Origin: Pseudomonadota bacterium
GTDB lineage: Bacteria; Pseudomonadota; Alphaproteobacteria; Rhizobiales; Xanthobacteraceae
NCBI GenBank assembly: GCA_023404675.1
Contig: JAEYAW010000010.1
Coordinates: forward strand, 248,001 to 312,000
Length of the DNA stretch: 64,000 nt
Reading direction: 5' to 3'
The position numbers and the translations under genes were made by a program. Positions within the stretch are counted from its first letter, which is position 1, and every line of letters begins with the position of its first letter. The notes under the pieces were generated by a model. That model was not told where the DNA came from, ran no database searches, and was given only the letters and a program-made list of their open reading frames with translations. Positions 32,658 through 40,788 of the stretch are shown piece by piece.

Positions 32658-33649
32658 TATACAGGCCTCGCCAGATCGCGCGCCGCGGAGCCGGACGGTC
32701 CGGACGGCATAAGCCTTCTGAAGATCGACTTCCAGCTCAAGCCGAACACGCCGCCTGGAAGGAAGTAGATGACCGCTACGACGATGACGCCGAGAATTCC
32801 GTTATGCCAGTTGATGAAATAGGCCCAGACGAATTCGCGCAGAACCACATAGAAGACACCGCCGATCAACGGCCCGAACATCGTTCCCATTCCGCCTAGC
32901 ATCACCATTACCGGAATTTCGATCGTCATGACGAGATTGAAGGCGTCCTTCGGCTCGATGAACGCGACCATAGACGCATAGATCGCACCGGCCGCCGCGC
33001 CCAGCGCGCCGCTGAGCACGAAGGCGCCGACCTTGTATTTGAACACGTCGATGCCGACCATCGAGGCGGCCTGCTCGTTCTGACGGATACAACGGAGTCC
33101 GAATCCGAACCGGGAGCGATCGACGGCGACGGTCACGAGGAACGAAATCAGGGCAAGGCCGAGCATTGCCAGATAGAAAAACCTGCCGACTTCATCGGGA
33201 TTGCCGGGGGTGATCGGAATGTTGAGTCCGATCGCGCCTCCCGTCAGTGCTTCCCAGTTGTTCGCGATCTCGCGCAACACCTCCACGCTGGCCACGGTGC
33301 CGACCGCGAAGTAGTGGCCCTTGAGCCGGAGCAGCGGAACGCCGAGCAGCAGCGCGAACAGCGCTCCCACTCCGGCCGCGATCATCCACGCCGGATAGAG
33401 AGACAGTCCCTGCACCTGGGCGATGCCGCCGGCATACGTGCCGACGCCGAAGAAGGAGATCATGCAGAGCGCAGGATATCCCATGTATCCGCCGACGATA
33501 TTCCAGGCCCAGCAGAGCACGCACAGCATTGCGAGCGTGGTCCCGACCTGCAGGTAGTAGTTGTCGAGGATGCCCGCCATCGAGGCACCGAAGGCAAACA
33601 AGGCGAGCCCGAAGATGACCTTCAGGGCAATAACGCGATCGAAAATCAT
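32657..33649 (-). CDS. Branched-chain-type ABC permease (LivM-like)
   Basis: 330 residues with around nine or ten membrane helices. LCWAWNIVGGYMGYPALCMISFFGVGTYAGG is the conserved N-terminal region of LivM, shown here only as a pattern around residues 45-75. RLKGHYFAVGTVA and GLRCIRQNEQAASMVGI are the conserved loop and EAA-like segment. ATG 33649 overlaps the stop of the LivH-like gene (ATGA). Together with LivH it forms the channel for the binding protein at 34528. A longer open frame continues upstream, but it only overlaps LivH in another frame. Confidence 0.92.
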   Translation of the reverse strand: MIFDRVIALKVIFGLALFAFGASMAGILDNYYLQVGTTLAMLCVLCWAWNIVGGYMGYPALCMISFFGVGTYAGGIAQVQGLSLYPAWMIAAGVGALFALLLGVPLLRLKGHYFAVGTVASVEVLREIANNWEALTGGAIGLNIPITPGNPDEVGRFFYLAMLGLALISFLVTVAVDRSRFGFGLRCIRQNEQAASMVGIDVFKYKVGAFVLSGALGAAAGAIYASMVAFIEPKDAFNLVMTIEIPVMVMLGGMGTMFGPLIGGVFYVVLREFVWAYFINWHNGILGVIVVAVIYFLPGGVFGLSWKSIFRRLMPSGPSGSAARDLARPV

Positions 33650-34503
33650 TCGTAGCCCTTCTTTCCTGCGATGCCGGTCGGAAACAGCACGATCACGGCC
33701 ATCATCATGAGGAAGCCGACGGAGGTCGCCCATTGTTGCCCGAGCGTCAGCGTGCCGATGCCTTCGACGATGCCGAGGACAATGCCGCCGATGATGGCGC
33801 CCGGTACGCTGCCGAGACCGCCGAGCACGCAGATGACGAATGCCTTGCCGAGAAACACCCCGGACATCATCGGCGTCACCGGATAGATCAGCGACATGGC
33901 GCATCCGGCAGCGCCCGCCATCAGGGCGCCGATGCCGAAGGTCAGAGCATAGATATGCGGTATCCGGATTCCCATGAGCGCGGCCGCGTGCCGATCCATC
34001 CGGACCGCGATGATGGCGCGGCCAACCTTGGAGTGTCGCAGCAGCCAGTAGAGCAGCAGTGTCAGGGTCACGGCGACGAGCATACCTCCGACGCGCACCA
34101 CGGGAATACGCAGGCCAGCGAAGTCGATCATTCCGTAGTTCATGACGAGCGATCGCGGCGTGGCGCTGAATACCTGCAACAGGAGATTGTTGAAGATCAA
34201 ATCCAGCCCGAACGTCAGAGTCAGTGTAATCAGGATCGGCTGCGTGATCACCCGGTTCATCAGGCCGCGCTGGATGGCGTAGCCGAGGATGAAGAGCAAA
34301 CCGCAGACGACGGGCACGATCGCATACAGCGGAAGGCCCAGTTGCTGCACGCCGTAAAGGCAGAAGTAGGCGCCAAGCACCACCATGGTGCCGTGAAGCA
34401 TATTGATGACGTTCAACACGCCCCACACTAGGGAGAAGCCGACCGCGATGCAGGCATAAAGCCCGCCGATCAGCAGCCCGTTCACGACATATTGGCCAAG
34501 CAT
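33646..34503 (-). CDS. Branched-chain-type ABC permease (LivH-like)
   Basis: 285 residues, about eight membrane helices. LLIGGLYACIAVGFSLVWGV followed by NVINMLHGTMVVLGAY is the standard LivH N-terminus, and GIRIPHIYALTFGIGALMAG the conserved loop to the ATPase. It overlaps the LivM-like gene by four bases and follows the binding protein with a 24-base gap. Liv-type importers carry amino acids, but many in soil bacteria carry aromatic acids, ureas or amides. The molybdenum hydroxylases in the same operon point to such a substrate here. Confidence 0.92.
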   Translation of the reverse strand: MLGQYVVNGLLIGGLYACIAVGFSLVWGVLNVINMLHGTMVVLGAYFCLYGVQQLGLPLYAIVPVVCGLLFILGYAIQRGLMNRVITQPILITLTLTFGLDLIFNNLLLQVFSATPRSLVMNYGMIDFAGLRIPVVRVGGMLVAVTLTLLLYWLLRHSKVGRAIIAVRMDRHAAALMGIRIPHIYALTFGIGALMAGAAGCAMSLIYPVTPMMSGVFLGKAFVICVLGGLGSVPGAIIGGIVLGIVEGIGTLTLGQQWATSVGFLMMMAVIVLFPTGIAGKKGYE

Positions 34504-34527
34504 GGCGCCTACCCCGATCGTCTTCAG

Positions 34528-35727
34528 CTACTTCTTGACGAGCCCGACCTGAAGATCACCCTGCTTCAGGTTCTCCGGTGCCAGAACGACGAGCTTGTCG
34601 TTCTGAATCTGCATCACGAGAGCGGCGTTGACGTCGTTATGGCCGCTCTTGCCGTAGCGGATGGGGCCGTAGAAGGTATTGAAGGTCTTCTCATGCATGA
34701 CTTTGCGCACGGCATCCGCAGAGATCGACTTCGCCTCCTCGATGGCCATCGCCAGGGTCTGGCACGATACCGTCGCCGCCGCTTCCAGATAGGTCGCGTC
34801 GCGCTTGTAGCGCTCGTTGAACGCCTGATTGTATTTCTGCGACGAGCCGAACAGGTAGGTGTCTTCGTAGTTGGCGTTCTGGTGCCACCACGAATTGGTC
34901 GTGACGTTCTCCGCGAGATTCTTCACGTTGTCCTTGAATTCCGGATAGGACGGTCCCGCCGTCATCGTGAGAATCTTCACGTTGATGCCGAGATCGGCCA
35001 TCTGCCGCCGGATCAGGATGAGGTCCTGCGTGTATCCGGTGGCGTAGATCCAGTCGGGATTGAGGGACTTGATCTGCGTCAGCACGTTGGAGAAGTCGGA
35101 CGTGTCCGGCGAATAGATCTGGTTGAAGACGACCTCCAGGCCCTGAGCCTTGGCGCTTTCGACGAGATCGCCGGCGATCGCCTTCGGGAACAGGCTGTTG
35201 AGCGCCAGAACGGCGACGCGCTTCAAATCAGGCACATTCTTCTTATAGTAGGCGACCTCGGCTTCCGTAATCATACTGTTCGGAAACAGGACGCCGAAAA
35301 GGTTCTGGAAATTCTGGTCGAACACCGATTTTGTCGCTGCTGCTGCGGCGACCATAGGCACGCCATAGCGCTCCGCGACGACGGCGGTCGCCTTGGTATC
35401 GCCCGAGCCGTAGGGCGACAGCAGGAACGGAACCTTGTCGACATTGATGAGGCGCTGCACGATCTGGACCGCGCGATTCGTCTCGCTCTGATAGTCATAT
35501 TCGACGAGTTCGAGCTTCATCTTCTTGCCGCCGACATCGACGCCGCCCTTGGCGTTCACCGCCGCGATGCAGATGTCGTAGCCCTGCTTGGACTTGGCGC
35601 CGGCGTCGGCAAGCGGCCCCGTCAGCGCGAGCGGCGCTCCCAGCTTGATCGTTTCCTGCGCCATCGCAGGCGTCGCGGCCAGTCCCAACAAGGAAAGTGC
35701 CGCCATGATCGACTTCGTTGTCTTCAC
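34528..35727 (-). CDS. Branched-chain-type ABC substrate-binding protein
   Basis: 399 residues. A Sec signal peptide (SIMAALSLLGLAATPAMA, cleavage near residue 23) is followed by a type 1 periplasmic-binding fold: LGAPLALTGPLADAGAKSKQ is the ligand-side loop, and VPFLLSPYGSGDTKATA the second conserved loop. No lipobox is present, so it is a free periplasmic protein. It should deliver its ligand to the LivH/LivM pair encoded just downstream. Homologous proteins bind amino acids, aromatic acids or amides. Position between the first CoxS-type gene and LivH makes it part of one transcription unit. Confidence 0.93.
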   Translation of the reverse strand: MKTTKSIMAALSLLGLAATPAMAQETIKLGAPLALTGPLADAGAKSKQGYDICIAAVNAKGGVDVGGKKMKLELVEYDYQSETNRAVQIVQRLINVDKVPFLLSPYGSGDTKATAVVAERYGVPMVAAAAATKSVFDQNFQNLFGVLFPNSMITEAEVAYYKKNVPDLKRVAVLALNSLFPKAIAGDLVESAKAQGLEVVFNQIYSPDTSDFSNVLTQIKSLNPDWIYATGYTQDLILIRRQMADLGINVKILTMTAGPSYPEFKDNVKNLAENVTTNSWWHQNANYEDTYLFGSSQKYNQAFNERYKRDATYLEAAATVSCQTLAMAIEEAKSISADAVRKVMHEKTFNTFYGPIRYGKSGHNDVNAALVMQIQNDKLVVLAPENLKQGDLQVGLVKK

Positions 35728-35776
35728 GTTGTTCCCCTTTCGGATGAAATCTGCCAGCGCGATGCCCCAGCCAGCC

Positions 35777-36286
35777 TCAGACAGTCGCCGCCCTTGGCAA
35801 TCGGGAGACGTCCTGTTTCGTTTTCGAGAGTTGCTCTGCTGCCTGCTGCACCGCCTTCACGATGCCGGCGTAGCCCGTGCACCGGCAGATATTGCCGGCA
35901 AGCGCTTCTCGAAGAAGTTTTTCATCCGGCGATCCGTGCCGGGCGATGATGTCGCGCGCCGTGATCAGCATTCCCGGCGTGCAAAAGCCGCACTGCAGGC
36001 CGTGACAGGCATGAAAGCTCTCGCGAAGCTGCATGATGGCGGGATCGTCGCGCAGGCCCTCGAGCGTCCAGATCTCGGCGCCGTCCATGGCCGCCGCCAG
36101 CGCGATGCAGGATCGGGCGATCTTGCCGTTGATCACGATCGTGCACCCACCGCAGACGCCGTGTTCGCACCCAAGATGGATCGAGCGGGCATCGCCCTGC
36201 TCGCGCAGAAAGTCTGCAAGTGTGGTTCGCGGATCGATCGATGCCTGAAGGCGCTCGCCGTTCACGGTGAGGTTGATCGTCGTCAT
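35777..36286 (-). CDS. Molybdenum hydroxylase 2Fe-2S subunit (CoxS-like), first set
   Basis: 169 residues. Two 2Fe-2S clusters are fully marked: the ferredoxin-type set CEHGVCGGC plus Cys60 and the C-terminal helical set CGFCTPG with CRCTGY. This is the electron-transfer small subunit of the xanthine oxidase/CO-dehydrogenase family. ATG 36286 overlaps the stop of the FAD subunit gene (ATGA); an alternative ATG lies one codon earlier. It belongs with the FAD subunit at 36286-37149 and the catalytic subunit at 37146-39521. Confidence 0.94.
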   Translation of the reverse strand: MTTINLTVNGERLQASIDPRTTLADFLREQGDARSIHLGCEHGVCGGCTIVINGKIARSCIALAAAMDGAEIWTLEGLRDDPAIMQLRESFHACHGLQCGFCTPGMLITARDIIARHGSPDEKLLREALAGNICRCTGYAGIVKAVQQAAEQLSKTKQDVSRLPRAATV

Positions 36287-37149
36287 CAAAGACTCTCCAG
36301 CCGGGTGGGCTCAACGCCGAGGCTGATCTGCGCCGATCGCACCAGGCATGTCCGCGCCTGCCAAAGTTGAACGTCGGTGAACTCGCGGCCGGCTTGGGCA
36401 ATGTCGATCGCCATCGCGTCCGCCAAAGCCGCCACCACCGACGGAGACCAGCCCTTCAGGCCCGCGACAACAGCTTCCGCGCTCGCGAGCCGGATCGGCG
36501 CACCTTCCGTCGCACCGAGGAACACCCGCGAGGACTTCCCCGCCGCGATGACCATTGCCATCGCGTGCGCGAACTCGCCGATCTTGCGGCAGAGCTTGTA
36601 AGTGCCCCATGTCGCATCCGGCGGCAGCCGCGGAATCCGAATGCCAGTCAGCACATCGGAGATGCCCAGCCGGGTCGTGTAGGCCGCCATCACGAATTCA
36701 TCGGCCGGGCACTCACCTTTCCCGTCAGGTCCTTCCCACTCGATCGTCGCCCCCAGCGCGGCCGTCGTCGTAAGCCAGTCCGCCGACGGGTCGGCGAGAG
36801 CCAGACTTCCACCGATGGTGCCGCGACTGCGCACCGCCTGGTAGGCGATGTGCGAAGCAACGTACGGCATCAGACCGTTCGAGGGATCCGCGACCTCACC
36901 CGTCTGTATCTGGTCGTGCGTCGTCGCGGCGCCGATCCAGACCTCGCGATCATCCGCGGTCCACCGCGTCATGCTGGGGATCGCACTGACGTCCACCAGC
37001 CGCTCGGCTGACACCATCCGCAGATTGAGCATCGGCACGAGCGACTGGCCGCCGGCGATCACCTTCGCATCCATCCCGCCCTCGACCATCTGCGCGATGG
37101 CGTCGGATACGTTGTCCGGTCTGAAATAGTTCAGCGCTCCCGGCTTCAT
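36286..37149 (-). CDS. Molybdenum hydroxylase FAD subunit (CoxM-like), first set
   Basis: 287 residues. FAD-binding motifs of the medium subunit are present: AGGQSLVPMLNLRM near residue 32, and the TIGGSLALADPSADW motif near 112, the second pyrophosphate-binding site. It passes electrons from the 2Fe-2S subunit to an acceptor such as quinone. The start overlaps the stop of the large subunit gene by four bases, and its own stop overlaps the small subunit, so the L-M-S trio is translationally coupled. Gene order large-medium-small differs from the second set, which is medium-large-small. Confidence 0.93.
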   Translation of the reverse strand: MKPGALNYFRPDNVSDAIAQMVEGGMDAKVIAGGQSLVPMLNLRMVSAERLVDVSAIPSMTRWTADDREVWIGAATTHDQIQTGEVADPSNGLMPYVASHIAYQAVRSRGTIGGSLALADPSADWLTTTAALGATIEWEGPDGKGECPADEFVMAAYTTRLGISDVLTGIRIPRLPPDATWGTYKLCRKIGEFAHAMAMVIAAGKSSRVFLGATEGAPIRLASAEAVVAGLKGWSPSVVAALADAMAIDIAQAGREFTDVQLWQARTCLVRSAQISLGVEPTRLESL

Positions 37150-39521
37150 GACTGTGCCGCCCGCAGTCCTGCATCCATCAGCGCGCGGATGATGCGGTCG
37201 GGTGTCATCGGCGTCTCGTTGATCGAGGCCCCCGATGAGCGGAGCGCATCATTGACCGCATTGCAGAGCGCGGCCGGGGGAGGGATCGCACCGCCCTCTC
37301 CCATTCCCTTGATGCCGTAACGGGTGATGGGAGACGGCAGGGACAGATGCGCGATGCGGGTGCGCGGCATCTCCGAAGCGCCCGGAACGAGATAGTCCAT
37401 GAAGGTCGATGCCAGAGGCTGACCATCCGAATTGTACGGCATCTCCTCGTACAGGGCAGTGCCGATGCCCTGCGCGAGCCCCCCCATCATCTGGCCGTCG
37501 ACGATCATCGGATTGACGATGGTGCCGCAGTCGTGCGCGATGACGTAATCCAAGATCCTGACGAGACCCGTTCCGCGGTCGACCGCCACGATCGCGGCGT
37601 GGGTCCCGTACGACCAGGCTCCGGTGTCCTTGGACGTCCTGTAGGAGGCGACCACCGAAAGACCGGGATCGACGCCATCCGGCAAGCGCTCCGGACGAAG
37701 GAAGGCGGCCACGGCGATCTCCGTCAGCGACACCTTCGCACCTGACCCATCCTTCGCCACGACGAAACCGTCTTCGAGGTAAACGGCATCTTCGGCGATC
37801 TGCAGCAGATGCGCGCCGATCCTGCGCAGCTTCGCAGCAAGCAGGACGCTCGCGCATCCGACGGCGCCACCCGACATCACCATCGAGCGGGAGGCGAACG
37901 TACCCATGCCATAGGGAGCGAGGCTGGTGTCGCCATGGCGCACCACGACCTGCGACGGATCTATCCCGAGTTCTTCATTGGCAACCTGCGCAAGTGTCGT
38001 CTCCAGACCCTGGCCGTGGTTCTGGATGGGCACGTCGATGATCAGCATGCCGTCCGGCGTCATCTGCAACGCGGCTTGTTCGTAGCCGAACACGACCGGC
38101 AGCCCGCGCTGAACCCACTCCGCCGTGCCGTGGGCGGTCTGTTCGAGATACGTGGCATATCCCAGCCCGATCGCGTAATCCGTTCCTTCGTATCGCTTGC
38201 GCAATTCCTGCAGCCGCTCGGGCTGGATCATGTTACGCGCCGCGACAGCGCTCGCAGCGTAGTCGCCGTTGTCGTAGGTCTTGCCGCCAGCCGACTTCCA
38301 CGGAAACTGATCGGGGTTCACGTAGTTTCGCAGCCGCACCTCAATCGGATCGAGCTTGAGATGGGCCGCCAGTTCCTCGATGGTCCGCTCGATGGCAAAG
38401 CACGCACCCGGCCGACCGACCCCGCGATATGGACCCATCGGAGACTTGTTGCTCGCGCACGTCCGGGCCGTGGCACGATAATTTTCGATGGCATAGGCGC
38501 CCGGAAGAAAGCCGATCGCCATCCCGGACTCCATCGGCGCCGTCCACGGCCAAACGGAATAGGCGCCGGCATCGACATCGATGGAGGCTTCAAGACCGAG
38601 AATCCTGCCTTCGTTGTCCGCGTGGACCGTGACCTCGTAACGATGCTCGCGCGCGTGCGGCGAGGCGATGAGGTGTTCCCGTCGGTCCTCGATCCACCGC
38701 AGCGGCTTCCGTATTTTACGGGTAAGGGCCGCCAACGCGATTTCTTCCGGATTGAGGTTGTTCTTGACGCCGAACGATCCACCGACTTCGGGGGCCACGA
38801 CGCGAAGTTCGCGTTCCTTCATGCGGAGGCAGTGAGCAAGGGCCGTTCTGATCACATGGGGAAACTGCGTCGAGGAATACACGACGAGTTCGCCGGTACG
38901 CTCGTCGATGTAGGTCATGACGCCGCGACCTTCGAGCGACACGATGGCCTGCCGGTTCATCCGATAGTTGCGCGTGAGCCTGACCGGCGCCCGGGCCCGT
39001 GCGGCCTCGACGTCACCGACCTCGATATGGGTTTCGAGGAAAACATTGTCGGTCCAGCCGGGATGGATCGCGGGAAAAGAGGGATCCCGGCATTGGGACA
39101 GGTCGCTGACGGCAGGGAGTTCATCGTATTCGACGAAGACCGCCTGCGCGAGGTCCTCCGCATCTGCCCGCGTCCGGCCAAGACAGATGGCGATGGGCTC
39201 GCCGACGAAGCGCACCTTGTCGCTCGCCAGCGCCGGATAATCCGAACGACGGAAGCCCTTGGCCTGCGAGTCCGCCTGGATCGGCAGCACGTCGCCAAGG
39301 TCGGCGAGCAGGAACACGCGATTCTCGGCACCTTCCGGCTTCTGAATACTCAGGAGCCGAGCATGGGCGACCGGACTCCGGAGAAAGGCAACCTCCCAGG
39401 TCCCCGGCTGGCTGATGTCGGCGATGTAAGAACTTCGGCCTGACAGCAGGCGCTCGTCCTCGTTCCGGAGGATCGCGCTGCCGATTCCTTTCCTCGAAGA
39501 TTTCGCGGCAATCGCATCCAT
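37146..39521 (-). CDS. Molybdenum hydroxylase catalytic subunit (CoxL/XdhB-like), first set
   Basis: 791 residues, full length for the family. It would bind the molybdopterin-cytosine-dinucleotide cofactor. GGSFGVKNN is the GGxFG cofactor motif, PMGPYRGVGRPGA the active-site loop, and KGMGEGGAIPPPAA carries the catalytic glutamate near the C-terminus. The loop lacks the AYRCSFR sequence with the copper-binding cysteine of true form I CO dehydrogenase, so CO oxidation is not expected. Hydroxylation of an N-heterocycle, aldehyde or aromatic CoA thioester is more likely. It is followed by its own medium and small subunits and preceded by the LivF-like ATPase. Confidence 0.93.
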   Translation of the reverse strand: MDAIAAKSSRKGIGSAILRNEDERLLSGRSSYIADISQPGTWEVAFLRSPVAHARLLSIQKPEGAENRVFLLADLGDVLPIQADSQAKGFRRSDYPALASDKVRFVGEPIAICLGRTRADAEDLAQAVFVEYDELPAVSDLSQCRDPSFPAIHPGWTDNVFLETHIEVGDVEAARARAPVRLTRNYRMNRQAIVSLEGRGVMTYIDERTGELVVYSSTQFPHVIRTALAHCLRMKERELRVVAPEVGGSFGVKNNLNPEEIALAALTRKIRKPLRWIEDRREHLIASPHAREHRYEVTVHADNEGRILGLEASIDVDAGAYSVWPWTAPMESGMAIGFLPGAYAIENYRATARTCASNKSPMGPYRGVGRPGACFAIERTIEELAAHLKLDPIEVRLRNYVNPDQFPWKSAGGKTYDNGDYAASAVAARNMIQPERLQELRKRYEGTDYAIGLGYATYLEQTAHGTAEWVQRGLPVVFGYEQAALQMTPDGMLIIDVPIQNHGQGLETTLAQVANEELGIDPSQVVVRHGDTSLAPYGMGTFASRSMVMSGGAVGCASVLLAAKLRRIGAHLLQIAEDAVYLEDGFVVAKDGSGAKVSLTEIAVAAFLRPERLPDGVDPGLSVVASYRTSKDTGAWSYGTHAAIVAVDRGTGLVRILDYVIAHDCGTIVNPMIVDGQMMGGLAQGIGTALYEEMPYNSDGQPLASTFMDYLVPGASEMPRTRIAHLSLPSPITRYGIKGMGEGGAIPPPAALCNAVNDALRSSGASINETPMTPDRIIRALMDAGLRAAQS

Positions 39522-39523
39522 GA

Positions 39524-40279
39524 CTACAGCCCCATATAGGCGGCCTGGACGGCCGGATCCTGCATCAGCGCTTTTGTTTCGCCATGCATGCGGACCTTGC
39601 CGGACTCCAGAACGTAGCCCGTCGTGGACAGCTCGAAGGCTGTCATGACGTCCTGCTCGACAAGCAGGATTGAAATGCCCTGCCTGTTGATCTCAAGCAG
39701 GCTGTCCGCAAGCAGTTCGACCGCCTTCGGCGCCAAGCCCAGCGACAATTCGTCGATCAGAAGAAGTTTCGGGCGTGCCATGATGCCACGGCCGATGGCG
39801 CACATCTGCTGCTGGCCGCCCGACATGGTCGTTGCGCCCTGATTGGCGCGCTCCGCCAGAATCGGAAAGATCGAGAATACTAGATCGAGATCACGGGCAA
39901 TCTCGGCGGCACTGTCCGTCCGGGTGTAGGCCCCGAGCATGAGATTGTCGCGAACGCTCAGGGTCGGAAACAACCGTCGGCCTTCCGGCACGTGGATCAG
40001 CCGTCTTCCGACGATCCTGTCGGCGCTCAGGTTGCCGATCTCCTCGCCGTCGAATTCGATGCGCCCCGATCGCGCGCGCACCATGCCGGAGATTGCCAGC
40101 AACAGCGTCGTCTTGCCGGTCCCGTTCGGTCCCACGATGGAGACGATCTCCCCTGCCGGGACGACGAGGTCAACTCCCCACAGCACCTGAACGTCGCCAT
40201 ATCCGGCCGTCAGCCCCGAAACGGCGAGGATCGGCGGCTTGGAGAGAGTGCGGTGTGTCTCGATCGGTGCGGCGGTCAT
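39524..40279 (-). CDS. Branched-chain-type ABC transporter ATPase (LivF-like)
   Basis: 251 residues. Walker A GPNGTGKTT, VPEGRRLFPTLSV (a LivF hallmark replacing the Q-loop region), signature MSGGQQQM and Walker B LLLIDELSLGLAP are all present. It is the second ATPase of the importer whose other parts are encoded at 31878-35727, but it is placed between the two hydroxylase gene sets. Its start overlaps the end of the second CoxS-like gene (ATGA) and its stop lies just before the first CoxL-like gene. This interleaving shows that import and hydroxylation genes are one transcription unit. Confidence 0.93.
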   Translation of the reverse strand: MTAAPIETHRTLSKPPILAVSGLTAGYGDVQVLWGVDLVVPAGEIVSIVGPNGTGKTTLLLAISGMVRARSGRIEFDGEEIGNLSADRIVGRRLIHVPEGRRLFPTLSVRDNLMLGAYTRTDSAAEIARDLDLVFSIFPILAERANQGATTMSGGQQQMCAIGRGIMARPKLLLIDELSLGLAPKAVELLADSLLEINRQGISILLVEQDVMTAFELSTTGYVLESGKVRMHGETKALMQDPAVQAAYMGL

Positions 40280-40788
40280 GCCATCATGCCCTGGGTGAGC
40301 GGCCCGCTGCCAGCGTTCGCGCGCCGGGATGCCGCAAGCTTCACGGCTTCAACAATCTCGGGATAGGTCGAGCAGCGGCAGAGATTGCCGATGAGGTAAT
40401 GACGAATGTCCTCTTCGGTCGGGGCCGGATGTGTATCGAGCAACTCGCGCACCATCATGATGAATCCGGGTGTGCAGAATCCGCACTGGAACGCGCCCGC
40501 ATCGATGAATGCCTCCTGTACAGGATCGAGTTCGTCTCCCTCGCCGAGCCCTTCGATCGTGGAGACGTCTTTCCCATCGACGAGCTGGCCGAGATAGAGG
40601 CACGAAGAAACGGACTGGCCGTCGACATAGACGGTGCAGCACCCGCATAGCCCCTGGCCGCAACTTTCCCGGGCCCCCTTGAGGTCGAGCTTGTATGTCA
40701 GGATCTCGATCAGTGTTTCGTGCGGCATCACGCTGACGGATACCGGCGCTCCATTGAGCCTGAAACGTATGGTCCTCGCTTCGGTCAT
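40276..40788 (-). CDS. Molybdenum hydroxylase 2Fe-2S subunit (CoxS-like), second set
   Basis: 170 residues with all eight cluster cysteines: Cys43/48/51/63 (CGQGLCGCC...C) and Cys102/105/137/139 (CGFCTPG...CRC). It differs clearly from the first-set small subunit (for example CRCST rather than CRCTG), so the two sets are not a recent duplication. ATG 40788 overlaps the stop of the second catalytic subunit gene. It forms a heterotrimer with the proteins at 40785-43079 and 43084-43944. Confidence 0.94.
   Translation of the reverse strand: MTEARTIRFRLNGAPVSVSVMPHETLIEILTYKLDLKGARESCGQGLCGCCTVYVDGQSVSSCLYLGQLVDGKDVSTIEGLGEGDELDPVQEAFIDAGAFQCGFCTPGFIMMVRELLDTHPAPTEEDIRHYLIGNLCRCSTYPEIVEAVKLAASRRANAGSGPLTQGMMA

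Noticed and set aside
37146..39521. True aerobic CO dehydrogenase (form I CoxL)
   Set aside because: The active-site loop is PYRGVGRPG and lacks the AYRCSFR motif with the copper-binding cysteine, so CO oxidation should not be assigned.
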